A stretch of DNA of 64,000 nt from Mucilaginibacter sp. UR6-1 (GCF_020880975.1 NZ_JAJIWP010000002.1:62001-126000), one strand, 5' to 3'. Numbered from the stretch's first letter, positions 1-9,600 are shown. Translations and numbers: made by a program. The notes: generated from the sequence alone by a model not told the origin.

Positions 1-1
1 A

Positions 2-547
2 TTTTTTGGTGGCGCGGTGGCTTTGCTCCCGGTATTTGCCAAGGATATTTTGCATGTAGGCCCGGAAGGGGTAGGCGTTATGCGCGGTGCAACCTCATTA
101 GGCGCGGTGCTGACCATGCTGAGCATGACCCGCTTTTCGCCAATGGGCAAACCCTGGCGAAACCTGCTTATAGCGGTAGCAGGCTTTGGCTTATCGATAA
201 TATGTTTTGGCCTGTCGCGAAATTTCTATTTGTCGTTGATATTCCTGTTCACCGAGGGAGCCTTTGACAGTATCAGCGTGCTGATCCGTGGCACCATTAT
301 GCAGATGCTTACGCCTGATGAGATGCGTGGCCGGGTATCGGCAGTAAACCAAATGTTCATCGGTTCATCAAACGAGATTGGCGAGTTTGAATCGGGCGTG
401 GCGGCTAAGTTGCTGGATACCGTACCGGCGGTGGTATTTGGCGGCACCATGACGTTGATCGTAGTAAGCATCACCTATCTTAAAACCAAAAAACTGATAC
501 CGCTTACCCTGACAGATATTAACAAGAAGCCCGAACTGGCTACTTAA
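2..547 (+). CDS. MFS transporter, C-terminal part (5' end outside window)
   Basis: This is the last 181 residues of a major facilitator superfamily permease of the MFS_3 type (EntS-like exporters). The reading frame is open from base 2, so the GTG at 17 is an internal valine and the true start lies upstream of the window. About five hydrophobic segments are visible, with a conserved loop reading MLTPDEMRGRVSAV between two of them; this RGRV-type loop is typical of MFS_3 proteins. The substrate cannot be told. The stop codon overlaps the stop of the convergent ABC permease by 8 bases, so no terminator separates them. Family assignment is fairly sure; function is not. Confidence 0.8.
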   Translation, partial: FFGGAVALLPVFAKDILHVGPEGVGVMRGATSLGAVLTMLSMTRFSPMGKPWRNLLIAVAGFGLSIICFGLSRNFYLSLIFLFTEGAFDSISVLIRGTIMQMLTPDEMRGRVSAVNQMFIGSSNEIGEFESGVAAKLLDTVPAVVFGGTMTLIVVSITYLKTKKLIPLTLTDINKKPELAT

Positions 548-1343
548 TGCTCCGCTTTTGCAAAATAAAATATCCGGCAAAAAACACCACAACGGCTATG
601 GCAAGGCTTACATAAACATCATCAGTAAGTATGTTGATAACCAGTTGCCTTGATTGAGCGGGAGTTTTGGTACGTGGCATCATGTTGGTTAATGCCAGCA
701 TTGGGTGCGAATAAGGGAAAAGGTATGCATATTTCCAGCCGGCCGAAGCCATGATAACGCCCGATATGGTACCTACAAAGCCGATGCCCATCGGTTTCAA
801 AAAATCTTTCCATAAAAGGCTGAACAAAAACTGTATCGATAATATACCCAGCGACGAAAGGAACAGTTTAAAATACACCTGCAGCAGTGCGTACTCCATA
901 TGGTATTCGTTAAACCGCAGTTCGGGTTTTAATGCTGATAACAGGTTGGCAAACCCAAGCGTAAATATCACGAACAGTGCGAGGCTGATTAATATCAACA
1001 GCAAAGCGTAAACATACTTAGCCGCATAAACCGCGAACTTTGGCAGCGGCAGGCTGAACAGCATTTTCCAGGTATCGGCTTTATGCTCAATATTGTTAAC
1101 CGAATAGGCGGTAAAAATTACAAATATTGGTAACAATAAAACACCCATAATATTTAATACACTACCAACATAACGTAGCCAAAGCAACTCGCCCGGCCAA
1201 CTGGCCATTTTTTCGGCATTGGTTAAAAAGCCAATGGTCATTAACAGGCAAATGAGCAGGGGCAGCAGTATAGCACACCAAAAAGCCAGCGTTTTGCGGG
1301 TTTTATAAAATTCAGACCGTAGGGAGAGTAAAAATGCTTTCAT
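540..1343 (-). CDS. ABC-2 type transporter permease
   Basis: About 267 residues with six hydrophobic segments: the first after a basic N-terminus (residues about 20-40) and the last just before the C-terminal QKRSIK. This is the layout of ABC-2 permeases of the BcrB/lantibiotic-immunity kind. The start is placed at the ATG at 1343 (MKAFLLSLRSEFYKTRKT), because an upstream in-frame ATG at 1436 would overlap the ATPase gene by 80 bases and add a polar tail unlike the family. It is 13 bases downstream of the ATPase gene and surely co-transcribed with it. It probably forms the membrane channel of an exporter or of a peptide-antibiotic self-protection pump. The substrate is unknown. Confidence 0.8.
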   Translation of the reverse strand: MKAFLLSLRSEFYKTRKTLAFWCAILLPLLICLLMTIGFLTNAEKMASWPGELLWLRYVGSVLNIMGVLLLPIFVIFTAYSVNNIEHKADTWKMLFSLPLPKFAVYAAKYVYALLLILISLALFVIFTLGFANLLSALKPELRFNEYHMEYALLQVYFKLFLSSLGILSIQFLFSLLWKDFLKPMGIGFVGTISGVIMASAGWKYAYLFPYSHPMLALTNMMPRTKTPAQSRQLVINILTDDVYVSLAIAVVVFFAGYFILQKRSIK

Positions 1344-1356
1344 GGTGATGCAGGGT

Positions 1357-2256
1357 TCAGACTTTTTTGGTGATAGATAAAAATAGGGTTTCGAGGTCTT
1401 GCTGCTGTTTACCGATACTGTAAACGGTGTATCCACTATTTATCAGCAGGGTATTGATCTCGCCGCTTTGCTGTTTTGACAGGTATGGTAGTCCAACCAA
1501 CGTTTCAGTTACCTGCGCAACCTCATACTGATGGCGCTTTAACAGGTTGGCGGCATCAACCGTATTATCAACTTCTATCAGTAACAAAGCCTGGTTAAGC
1601 GCTTCCAGCTCGGCAATACTGCCCTGAAAAAGCATGGTGCCGTTATTAATGATGCCCACATGTGTAGCCATACGCTCTATCTCTGACAGTAAATGGCTAC
1701 TGATAAACACTGTTTTGCCATGGTGGCGTGTTAGGTTAATCAGCAGTTCGCGTATCTCGATAATGCCATTAGGGTCGAGGCCGTTGGTGGGTTCGTCCAA
1801 TATCAGCAACTGCGGGTCGCTTAGCAGGGCCAGGGCAATACCCAGGCGTTGTTTCATGCCCAGCGAGTATTGCCCGGCTTTTTTATTGGCTGCATGTTGC
1901 AGTTGCACCAATTCAAGCATCTCATCAACCCTGCTTGCAGGCAGTTGCAGCAGGCCCACACGGTTAACCAGGTTTTCGCGCCCGGTAAGGTGCAGGTATA
2001 TAGCGGGCTGCTCAATCAGCGAGCCTATTTTTGAAAGTATCTCAATGCGGTTACGTTTCAGGTCTTTCCCAAAAACAGAAATGCTGCCTTCGTCCGTTTT
2101 TAACAGATTGAGCAGCAATTTAATGGTGGTGGTTTTACCTGCGCCGTTTGGCCCTAAAAAACCATATATACTTCCTTGCGGAACTTGTAACGATAGGGAG
2201 TTAACAACCTTTTGGTTGCCAAAATTAAAGGTTAGCCCCTCGGTGCTGATTACCAT
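1357..2256 (-). CDS. ABC transporter ATP-binding protein (BcrA/CcmA-like)
   Basis: A 299-residue nucleotide-binding subunit. Walker A is GPNGAGKTT (about residues 35-43), the ABC signature is SLGMKQRLG (about 132), and Walker B plus D-loop is LLILDEPTNGLDPNG. The C-terminal third is the extension common in drug and bacitracin exporter ATPases. ATP hydrolysis here would drive the ABC-2 permease encoded just downstream. The start overlaps the end of the upstream 70-codon gene by 7 bases, which indicates translational coupling. A neighbouring LytS/LytTR sensor-regulator pair on the other side is a common arrangement for such exporters, but control of this operon by it is inference. Confidence 0.9.
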   Translation of the reverse strand: MVISTEGLTFNFGNQKVVNSLSLQVPQGSIYGFLGPNGAGKTTTIKLLLNLLKTDEGSISVFGKDLKRNRIEILSKIGSLIEQPAIYLHLTGRENLVNRVGLLQLPASRVDEMLELVQLQHAANKKAGQYSLGMKQRLGIALALLSDPQLLILDEPTNGLDPNGIIEIRELLINLTRHHGKTVFISSHLLSEIERMATHVGIINNGTMLFQGSIAELEALNQALLLIEVDNTVDAANLLKRHQYEVAQVTETLVGLPYLSKQQSGEINTLLINSGYTVYSIGKQQQDLETLFLSITKKV

Positions 2257-2462
2257 ACATTCTCCTGGCTAATACCGCACACTGTTTTAAAAAGGCTTAC
2301 ACCTTTGTAAAATAATGAGGTGGCTTGTTTAGCTTTGATGCTGGCGCCTTTAATATTTTGTTGTTGTTGATTGAACTGGTAAGCAACACCCATCACCAGG
2401 GCAAACATTACTGGTACCAGTAGCATTACAAAAGGGTTTGAGTATTTGATTAACTTTTTCAT
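2250..2462 (-). CDS. Small single-pass membrane protein, first gene of ABC operon
   Basis: A 70-residue protein I do not recognise. After a short basic N-terminus (MKKLIKYS) there is one hydrophobic stretch (about residues 10-28, NPFVMLLVPVMFALVMGVAY), then a Gln-rich and polar tail. It overlaps the ATPase start by 7 bases and is the first gene of the three-gene ABC operon, so it may be an accessory or sensor subunit of the exporter. The overlap and the good start (ATG followed by AAAAAG codons) favour a real gene over a chance frame. No function can be assigned. Confidence 0.6.
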   Translation of the reverse strand: MKKLIKYSNPFVMLLVPVMFALVMGVAYQFNQQQQNIKGASIKAKQATSLFYKGVSLFKTVCGISQENVW

Positions 2463-2705
2463 TGCGATTGATTTGATGAAACAAAGAAATACTAAAAAAT
2501 CAACCCCCTAAAAAGTATTAGACCAACAGGTTGTATTTATAGATAAACGCCCGCGCCTCGCCTTAAACCCGTTCGTCGAAGAAAAAGGCCAGTTCATCGA
2601 ACAAACATCATCCTATATATAATAGACCACTGAATAAACCGGCTAAAACATTACTTTAGAACACTGAACAAGTAATAAAATAAATGCGCAGCACTATATA
2701 AAGGG

Positions 2706-3719
2706 ATGAAGAAACAGTGGCAATTTTTCTGGCATGTATTTGTGTGGATATGCCTGATATCCTTCTTCTTTTTTATCGGTAAAATAAACAGCAAACTATC
2801 TACCGAGGCATTGCTGGTTTTGTTTGTGCTTTTTGGCGTGGTTAACATCAGCTTATTCTACACCAATTACTTGTTACTTATACCCAGGCTTTTGGATAAA
2901 AAGCGATACGGAACGTATATCATTATAGCGCTATTGGTAATATTAGCTTATGGTTTTATAAAATACGGGCTGGCCTTTGTTTACAAGGAGTATGCTTTAA
3001 TGAAGCATAAAGGCGAAATGATCAGCTTTGCATCTTACTACCTCAGCGCGTTTTTTACCAGTTTAATATTTGTATTCCTGAGCATCGTACTAAAATTCTC
3101 AACCGATTGGTTTTTGAATGAGCGCATTCAGCGCGACCTGGAGAACCAGCGGCTAACGGCCGAATTATCATTCCTGAAATCGCAGGTTAACCCGCACTTT
3201 TTGTTCAATTCCTTAAACAGCATATACTCGCTGGCCTATCAACGGTCAGAAACTACGCCCGAGGCTATACTCAAACTATCGGAAATTATGCGTTATATGC
3301 TATACGAGAGTAATGATAACAAAGTTGACCTGGAAAAAGAGATCCATTATTTGCAGAATTATATCGATTTGCAAAAGATACGTTTTGGCTACAAAGCCTT
3401 TGTTGAGTTTGAGGTAAAGGGTGATGTTGGTATGCAGCGCATTGCGCCGCTGCTGCTCATCTCATTTATTGAAAACGCGTTTAAACATGGCGTGGCCAAT
3501 GATCCTGAAACACCTATACGGATGAATATAGCGGTGGAAGACGGTATGCTCAACTTTCATATTGAAAATAAAAAACACACCAATAATCGTGATGCTTCGG
3601 GCGGTATTGGTTTAAGTAACGTAAAGCGAAGGTTAAACCTGTTATACCCTAAAAAGTATGATCTGCAAATTACGGATACCGAGGCTTACTACGTGTGTAA
3701 TTTAAAACTTGTTCTTTAA
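2706..3719 (+). CDS. LytS/YehU-family sensor histidine kinase
   Basis: A 337-residue membrane sensor kinase. Four hydrophobic segments lie in residues about 10-130, followed by a short coiled stretch (RIQRDLENQRLTAELSFLK). The His_kinase domain (PF06580) has the phospho-acceptor His164 in QVNPHFLFNSLNS. An ATPase domain follows, with ISFIENAFKHGV (N-box) and the glycine motif GGIGLSNVKRRL. It has no periplasmic domain of note, as is usual for this family in Bacteroidota. The likely partner is the LytTR regulator at 4192, separated from it by one opposite-strand gene. Transcription probably ends at the hairpin just after the stop. Confidence 0.92.
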   Translation: MKKQWQFFWHVFVWICLISFFFFIGKINSKLSTEALLVLFVLFGVVNISLFYTNYLLLIPRLLDKKRYGTYIIIALLVILAYGFIKYGLAFVYKEYALMKHKGEMISFASYYLSAFFTSLIFVFLSIVLKFSTDWFLNERIQRDLENQRLTAELSFLKSQVNPHFLFNSLNSIYSLAYQRSETTPEAILKLSEIMRYMLYESNDNKVDLEKEIHYLQNYIDLQKIRFGYKAFVEFEVKGDVGMQRIAPLLLISFIENAFKHGVANDPETPIRMNIAVEDGMLNFHIENKKHTNNRDASGGIGLSNVKRRLNLLYPKKYDLQITDTEAYYVCNLKLVL

Positions 3720-3723
3720 CAAA

Positions 3724-3746
3724 AAAAGCCGTTTGGTACGGCTTTT
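3724..3746. terminator. Bidirectional hairpin terminator
   Basis: A perfect 9-bp stem (AAAAGCCGT / ACGGCTTTT) with a 5-base loop sits 5 bases after the sensor kinase stop and 9 bases before the stop of the convergent small gene. The A-run and T-run on its sides let it work for both strands. Confidence 0.85.
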
Positions 3747-3754
3747 AACTGGGC

Positions 3755-4033
3755 TTATTTTCGTTTTTGCTTTGATTTGGTTGTGCCGGTTTTAGTGCTG
3801 TCAGTAGTAGGTGAGGCTAAAAAGGTTGAATTGTCTTTCTTTTTATCGGCATCACTTTTCAACCAATCGGGCGTTGAGGCAGGCTGCACCGGGTTGGCCG
3901 GAGATGATTGTGTGGTTGAACCGGCCTGACCTTTACTAACGGTATCGGCCTTTTTTGCCGGGCTTGTTTGTGCACTGGCGTTGTAACAAGCGAATGCAAA
4001 TATGGCAACAATAGCTGCACTAAGTTTTTTCAT
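3755..4033 (-). CDS. Small secreted Ser/Thr/Lys-rich protein
   Basis: A 92-residue protein with a clear signal peptide (MKKLSAAIVAIFAFACYNASAQ, cleavage after ASA). The rest is low-complexity sequence rich in Thr, Ser, Pro and Lys, ending in a basic KSKQKRK tail. No domain is recognisable and a disordered periplasmic protein is likely. It lies between the sensor kinase and the response regulator genes, on the opposite strand, and shares the terminator with the kinase gene. Coding is supported by the signal peptide and the stop next to the terminator, but the function is unknown. Confidence 0.65.
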   Translation of the reverse strand: MKKLSAAIVAIFAFACYNASAQTSPAKKADTVSKGQAGSTTQSSPANPVQPASTPDWLKSDADKKKDNSTFLASPTTDSTKTGTTKSKQKRK

Positions 4034-4191
4034 GGGTAGCTAAGTGTTATGGTTAATATTATTTAGTTAACGTTGAATTTGATTAACTTGTTTTGCTGGT
4101 AAGTTGCTTTTTTAGAAATGTGTGTTGGTTGATTAGTGGCGTTGCGGATATTAAATTATTTATTTTAGCTTTTTAAAACTGATTATAGAAG

Positions 4192-4926
4192 ATGATACGG
4201 TGCCTGGTTGTTGATGATGAGCCGCTGGCTTTGAACATACTTGAGGATTATATTGCCAAAATGCCTTTTTTACAATTGGTAAAGGCAACCACCAACCCTA
4301 TTGAAGCGCTCACGCTGGTGCAGGCCGGTGAGGCCGACTTGGTGTTTTTGGATGTGCAAATGCCCGAACTTACCGGTATACAATTTTTAAAGATTGCCAA
4401 CGGTAAGGCCAAGGTTATACTTACTACGGCTTACCCGCAATATGCTTTGGAAGGCTATGAACTTGATGTGGTTGACTATCTGTTAAAGCCTATCGCTTTT
4501 GATCGTTTTTATAAAGCGGTACAAAAGGCGCAGGGCATCATAAACCCGGCCGCCGCTGTAAGTACACCTGCCCCCGCTGCTACGCCCGCGCAGCAGCCCG
4601 ATTTTTTGAGCGATTTTATTTTTGTAAAAACCGAGCATAAGATACAAAAGGTGTACCTGCACGATATTTTGTTTATTGAGGGACTGAAGGATTATATATC
4701 CATATTTACTACTAACGAGCGCATCATCACCCTGCAAAATATGAAGAAAATGGAAGATGCCCTGCCCGAAAAGCATTTTATCCGTGTGCATCGCTCATAT
4801 ATCGTATCGCTGGATAAGATAGACAGTATTGAGCGTAGCCGCATCTTTATCGGCGATAAGATCATTCCCGTAGGTGATACTTACCGCGACGATTTTTTCA
4901 GGATAATTGACGGGAAGAATGTTTAG
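4192..4926 (+). CDS. LytTR-family response regulator
   Basis: A 244-residue two-component regulator. The receiver domain (residues 1-115) has the acidic pair D8-D9 and the phospho-acceptor Asp54 in LVFLDVQMPE, plus the lysine of YLLKPI. A Pro/Ala-rich linker (about 119-138) joins it to a LytTR DNA-binding domain (about 145-240) with the conserved HFIRVHRSYIVSLDKI. It probably receives phosphate from the LytS-type kinase at 2706. Targets are not visible; the ABC operon at 540-2462 is a plausible one. Its stop codon sits directly against a hairpin repeat shared with plsC. Confidence 0.92.
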   Translation: MIRCLVVDDEPLALNILEDYIAKMPFLQLVKATTNPIEALTLVQAGEADLVFLDVQMPELTGIQFLKIANGKAKVILTTAYPQYALEGYELDVVDYLLKPIAFDRFYKAVQKAQGIINPAAAVSTPAPAATPAQQPDFLSDFIFVKTEHKIQKVYLHDILFIEGLKDYISIFTTNERIITLQNMKKMEDALPEKHFIRVHRSYIVSLDKIDSIERSRIFIGDKIIPVGDTYRDDFFRIIDGKNV

Positions 4927-4986
4927 TAGCCCCTAACCCCTAAAGGGGAACTTTTTTTATAACTCCCCTTTAGGGGCTGGGGGCTA
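4927..4986. repeat. Family A palindromic repeat (CCCCTAAAGGGG type), likely bidirectional terminator
   Basis: Two imperfect arms of about 25 bases, each carrying CCCCTAAAGGGG or its variant CCCCTTTAGGGG, are separated by an A/T-rich centre with a run of seven T. The element begins at the base after the regulator's stop codon and its last three bases are the stop codon of plsC on the other strand, so it fills the whole stop-to-stop gap. A larger relative lies at 27706-27842. Confidence 0.8.
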
Positions 4987-5715
4987 CCCCACCTTTTCCC
5001 TGATGCGTTCTTCGGCCAGTTTTACCAGCTCGTCAACAGGGGCGGTGCCGGGTTCAATAGGTTCAAGTACTTCCCAAGTCATGGGGGTAAAGGTATTTAG
5101 CGGGAACAGGCCGTAACGTGCCATCTCCCACGATCGGTTAATAGCTACCGGAACCAGCAACGCGTTAGGGCACTTTTTTAACAATGTGGCAATACCTGCC
5201 GATTGAAAGGCTTTTACATGGCCATCCTTTGAGCGTGTGCCCTCCGGGAATATCATGGCCGACCATCCTTTCTCCTTCATCCGTGTACTCAGCTTAAGCA
5301 GTTCGGTAACGGATTGACGCGGATCTTTACGGTCAATATTAGCGCCGCCGCCCACACGCAGGTTGTATGATATGGATGGTATGTTTTTAGCCAACTCTAT
5401 TTTTGAAACAAACTTGGCGTGATACTTCCTGAAAAAATAGATCATCGGCGGTATATCTATCAAACTTTGATGGTTCGCCATAATAATCATCGGCCTGCCC
5501 TGCGGCAGGTTTTGATGATTGATAAATTTAACGGAGTTAAACAGGATATAGTAAGTACTCAGCAAGCATAAGTTAAGCGCATCTACCGATTTTTTGTGGG
5601 CTGAGTAGCCAAAGGCCTTATAACTTATCCACTGTATAGGCTGAAAAACAACCAGCACCAAAAAAAACGCGACAATAGCAAACGGCGAAAGGATGTATCC
5701 TAAAAACTTTCTCAT
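4984..5715 (-). CDS. plsC: 1-acyl-sn-glycerol-3-phosphate acyltransferase
   Basis: A 243-residue membrane-bound acyltransferase that converts lysophosphatidic acid to phosphatidic acid in phospholipid synthesis. The catalytic HX4D is in NHQSLID (H82, D87), and the glycerophosphate-binding motif is FPEGTRS (156-162). One hydrophobic segment near the N-terminus (about 8-24) anchors it. Length is normal for the family. A TAACTTTG box lies 10 bases before the start codon, which fits a promoter with a very short leader. Its stop codon is inside the family A palindrome. Other PlsC-fold acyltransferases cannot be wholly excluded. Confidence 0.88.
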   Translation of the reverse strand: MRKFLGYILSPFAIVAFFLVLVVFQPIQWISYKAFGYSAHKKSVDALNLCLLSTYYILFNSVKFINHQNLPQGRPMIIMANHQSLIDIPPMIYFFRKYHAKFVSKIELAKNIPSISYNLRVGGGANIDRKDPRQSVTELLKLSTRMKEKGWSAMIFPEGTRSKDGHVKAFQSAGIATLLKKCPNALLVPVAINRSWEMARYGLFPLNTFTPMTWEVLEPIEPGTAPVDELVKLAEERIREKVG

Positions 5716-5725
5716 AATGGAATGA

Positions 5726-5733
5726 CAAAGTTA
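5726..5733 (-). promoter_or_regulatory. Candidate -7 box of Bacteroidota promoter for plsC
   Basis: On the minus strand it reads TAACTTTG, an exact match to TAnnTTTG. It is 10 bases before the plsC ATG. I find no good -33 TTTG at the usual distance, so this is a half-supported promoter. Confidence 0.4.
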
Positions 5734-5909
5734 ATAAAAGCCTGTAAATGTTGGTTGTGAGATGGTATCGATGTGAGTTAAAAATGCTTAGCTGTGTGTT
5801 ATTCCAGATACTAAGGGTTGTCATTTTGAACGATAGCAAGAAATCTGTACGTATGCACATCAGGGGATATATTTTCCTCGTACCTTGTTCTAAGTAACAT
5901 CGCGCCCGG

Positions 5910-6335
5910 TTAATTCTCCTCAGTATATTTTTTAAAACTATCCAATATAGCCTGCCAGCCGCCGCGCTGCATCTCAACAGGATTGGTGTTTTCCGGATCA
6001 AAGGTTTCAGTAACGGTAGTGGTTTGGCTATCGCCATTAAAGCTGATGTTTACCCTGCGGCCATCAGCCATGGTGTAGTTAATGTGTTTATATTCCTCAA
6101 CCTTATCATATATACCCTCAAAATCAAAACTGAAGCTGCCATCCTTAGCTGCCATAGTAGTTTTGAATTTACCACCGGGGCGCAGGTCGTTATCAGCATA
6201 AGGCGCATGCCAGTCGGCAGATGCCTGGCACCATTGGGTAATATGTTCGGGCTGGTTCCAGTAGTTCCATACTTTTTGCACGTTGGCATTTACTGTGGCC
6301 TGTACGGTAATGGCTTTATTATTAATGGTATCCAT
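5910..6335 (-). CDS. SRPBCC/AHSA1-like domain protein
   Basis: A 141-residue START-like (Bet v1 fold) protein of the activator-of-Hsp90 homology type. Recognisable parts are the first strand (ITVQATVNANVQKVWNYWNQPEHITQW), a mid-region with GGKFKTTMAAKDGSFSFDFEGIY, and the C-terminal helix (GGWQAILDSFKKYTEEN). Such proteins bind small hydrophobic ligands in a cavity; the ligand is unknown. The start is set at ATG 6335, because a longer frame to 6428 would run through a TACATTTG promoter box at 6361-6368. It is likely monocistronic. Confidence 0.85.
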   Translation of the reverse strand: MDTINNKAITVQATVNANVQKVWNYWNQPEHITQWCQASADWHAPYADNDLRPGGKFKTTMAAKDGSFSFDFEGIYDKVEEYKHINYTMADGRRVNISFNGDSQTTTVTETFDPENTNPVEMQRGGWQAILDSFKKYTEEN

Positions 6336-6360
6336 GTTATTATCGTTTAGTGGTATTATA

Positions 6361-6368
6361 CAAATGTA
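6361..6368 (-). promoter_or_regulatory. Candidate -7 promoter box for the SRPBCC gene
   Basis: The minus strand reads TACATTTG, an exact TAnnTTTG match, 25 bases before the chosen ATG at 6335. It argues against the longer N-terminus. No convincing -33 element was found. Confidence 0.45.
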
Positions 6369-6557
6369 GCACGTATCTGCTAAAACCATAGTAGCCGTAT
6401 GCGACAAATTTAGGGGGCATATGTGCATTGGCCAAATGCTATCGTATTGTACTGTAAAGGCAATTTTTTGCTAAATATATTGATACGATTTGATGAAGTA
6501 TTGATACAAATAAGCGAATAGTTTGAGCCAAAAAACACCGTTTTTTACTCCATCAAA

Positions 6558-6578
6558 TAAACGTCTGATTGACGTTTA
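6558..6578. promoter_or_regulatory. Palindromic operator candidate upstream of the SusC gene
   Basis: A perfect inverted repeat with 8-base arms (TAAACGTC / GACGTTTA) and a 5-base spacer lies 28 bases before the SusC start codon. LacI-family regulators bind palindromes of this sort, often with an AAACG core, and a LacI gene sits at the end of the same locus. That the two belong together is inference. Confidence 0.45.
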
Positions 6579-6605
6579 AATCAATTAACCAAATTATACT
6601 ATCTT

Positions 6606-9600
6606 ATGAGAAAAGCTTTACTCTTGAAACAGGGTACACCAACCGTTTCAACCTGTCCTCCGGGCAGGGCACGGCTTATCAGGGCCACGTTCGTTTTTTT
6701 TCTTGTAGCTTATCTGATTAACATTACAACCGCGTTTGCTCAAACTAAAATAACAGGCTCGGTAGTTGATGACGGCGGTTTGCCATTACCCGGTGTTGCC
6801 GTACGTGTAAAAGGCACTACAATAGGTACCGCCACTGATGGCGACGGAAAGTTTAGCCTTAGCGTGCCGGCCAATGCCGTTATTGAAGCTACTTTTGTAG
6901 GCTTTACACCGCAGCAGGTAACGGTAGGCACACAAACCAACATCAAAATCTCACTAAAATCAGCAAACGCAAGCTTGCAGGAAGTAGTTGTAACAGGTTT
7001 TGGCACACAAAAAAAGGAATCTGTTACCGGTTCAATAACATCTGTATCCAGTAAAGATATTGACAGGGTGCATGGTGGTGCTACAGTAAGTACGGCTTTG
7101 GCGGGTAAGCTGCCGGGTGTAACATTCCGCATGCCTGATGGTCGCCCCGGTGCAAGCGCTAATATCCAGATACGTAACATGGGCCGCCCCTTGTATGTAA
7201 TAGATGGTATTCAACAGGATGAAGGCCAGTTTAATAACCTGGCACCTAATGATATTGAGAATATTACCGTGTTAAAGGATGCCTCGGCGGCTATTTACGG
7301 TGTACGTGCAGCTAATGGTGTTGTTGTGGTAACTACCAAGAAGGGTACAGGCGAAAGCCGTATCAACGTTGATGCGTACATGGGTTTTCAAAACTGGTAC
7401 CGCTTTCCGGATGTTGTGAACAACTCGTATGATTTTATGCGCTACAAGGCCGAGGCGGAAGTTAACTCAAACGGTAGCACCACTATTACGCCTGCCGAAC
7501 TTGAAAAATACCGCCAGGGTACCGAGCGTGGCTACCAGAGTTTTGACTGGCGCGAGTACGTTTTAAAGGCTAATAACAATGCGCCCCAAAACTCAGTTAA
7601 CATCAACTTTACCGGCGGTACAGATAAGGTTAACTATTACGTATCAGGTACACACCTGTATCAAAACTCGGTTTTAGGTAAAGAGTATGAGTTTGGCCGC
7701 TCAAACATCCAGTCAAATATCAGCGCTAAAGTAGCTACAGGTTTAAGGGTGAGCATGAACATTAATGGCCGTATTGAAAGCCGCGAAAACCCCGGCGTAC
7801 CGGGCGGTGACGACTATTTTTTGGCACGTTTTGCCGTATTGCGCAATACCCCGCTTGAAAGGCCTTACGCTAATGATAATCCAAACTACCTGAACCGTAT
7901 CAACAACATCGAGTCAAACTACGCTTTCCTGAACAAGGATCTTTCGGGCGTTTACCGAAGTGACTGGCGGGTTTTGCAAACCAATTTTAATGCTGAGTAC
8001 CAGATACCGGGCGTTAAGGGCTTAACAGCAAAAGCCGTTTATTCATATTATATAGCCGATTATATACTCAACAACCATGAGTATACTTATGATGTGTACA
8101 CTTATAAGCCCGAAACAGATGTTTATGAAAGATCAGGCGGCAGTACTAACCCATGGCGTGAGCGCGAGCAGCGTAAGGAGTTTAACAACACCTTTCAGGC
8201 CCAGTTAAATTATGCCAATACCTTTGGTAAACACAATGTAACAGGTACGCTGGTTGCCGAGCGTATTGAATTAAGGCACCTGCGTAATTATGTACATGCT
8301 ACGCCTATATCAAACAATCTTCCGCTTATTTATTTTCCTACCATGGATAGGTATGACGATCAGGATGATAAAGAATCGCGTATAGGTTACATAGCACGTG
8401 CTAACTATAACTATGCTAATAAATATTACCTTGAAGTATCGGCAAGGCGTGATGCGTCTTATCTGTTCGCGCCTGATAAGCGGGTAGGTTATTTCCCAGC
8501 GGCTTCCGTTGGATGGCGTATTACTGAAGAGCCGTTCATGAAAAATTTACTGGGTGAAAATTCGATATTGAATGACTTTAAATTCCGTGCATCATACGGT
8601 TTATTGGGTGACGACAGGAACCCTAACGACCCTAATCAGCCTATTGTACCCGCTTACGCTTACCTTGCCGGTTACAATTACGCGCAAAACGGTGTGGCTA
8701 TTTTAGATGGTAACGCGGTAACTGTTGCCCGCGATAAAGGTATCCCAACTACATTGATATCATGGCTGCGCAGTAAAACCCTGAACGTGGGTGCCGACTT
8801 TTCATTGTTTAACAGCAAACTAACAGGTTCGGCAGAGTATTTTCGCCGTAAACGTACCGGTTTGTTGGCAACACGTATAGATGTGCTTGTGCCCGAGGAG
8901 TTAGGTTATGCCCTCCCTCAGGAAAACCTGAACAGCGATGAGCAATATGGTGGTGAGTTTGCCCTTAGTTACAATAATAAGATAGGGCAGTTAAGCTACA
9001 ATATTGGTGGAAATATATCATACAGCAGGGCAAAAAACCTGGAAAGCTATATGCCGCGTTTCTTTAACTCATGGGATCAATACCGTAACTCACCTGTAAA
9101 CAGGTATAAAAATATGGATTGGGGTTACGAGGTTATTGGTCAGTTCACTTCACAAGATCAAATTAACAACTATACCATCAACAATGATGGCAAAGGTAAC
9201 CGTACCCTCATTCCGGGCGATTTAATGTACAAGGATCAGAATGGCGATGGTAAAATTGACCAGTATGACGAAAGGCCGATAGGCTTTGGCTATGGCACGC
9301 AACCTAATATTAACTACGGGTTCAACATCGGGCTTGCATACAAAAGCTTTGATTTTCATGCTGATTTTTCAGGTGCTGCGGGTTATACCTGGTTCCAAAA
9401 TTACGAAACCCGTTGGGCATTCCAAAACAATGGTAACCTGAACAAGATATTTGAAGATCGCTGGCACCGTGCTGATCCTTATGATCTGAACAGCCAGTGG
9501 ATTCCGGGACGATATCCGGCTAACCGTAATAACGTTGGCTTTGGCCATGCAGATTATGAGTTGAATGGCCAGCGTAATTCAACCTTTTGGCTGCACAATG

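Noticed and set aside
1634..2272. 212-codon plus-strand frame opposite the ABC ATPase gene
   Set aside because: The ATPase on the other strand has complete Walker and signature motifs; this frame is an antisense by-product.
5818..5850. Fragment TTTTGAACGATAGCAAGAAATC resembling another dispersed bacterial repeat
   Set aside because: Only a partial arm is present with no partner in the gap, so it was not listed as a separate element.
5618..6037. 139-codon minus-strand frame across the plsC start and the gap upstream
   Set aside because: It overlaps plsC and the SRPBCC gene in other frames and resembles no protein.
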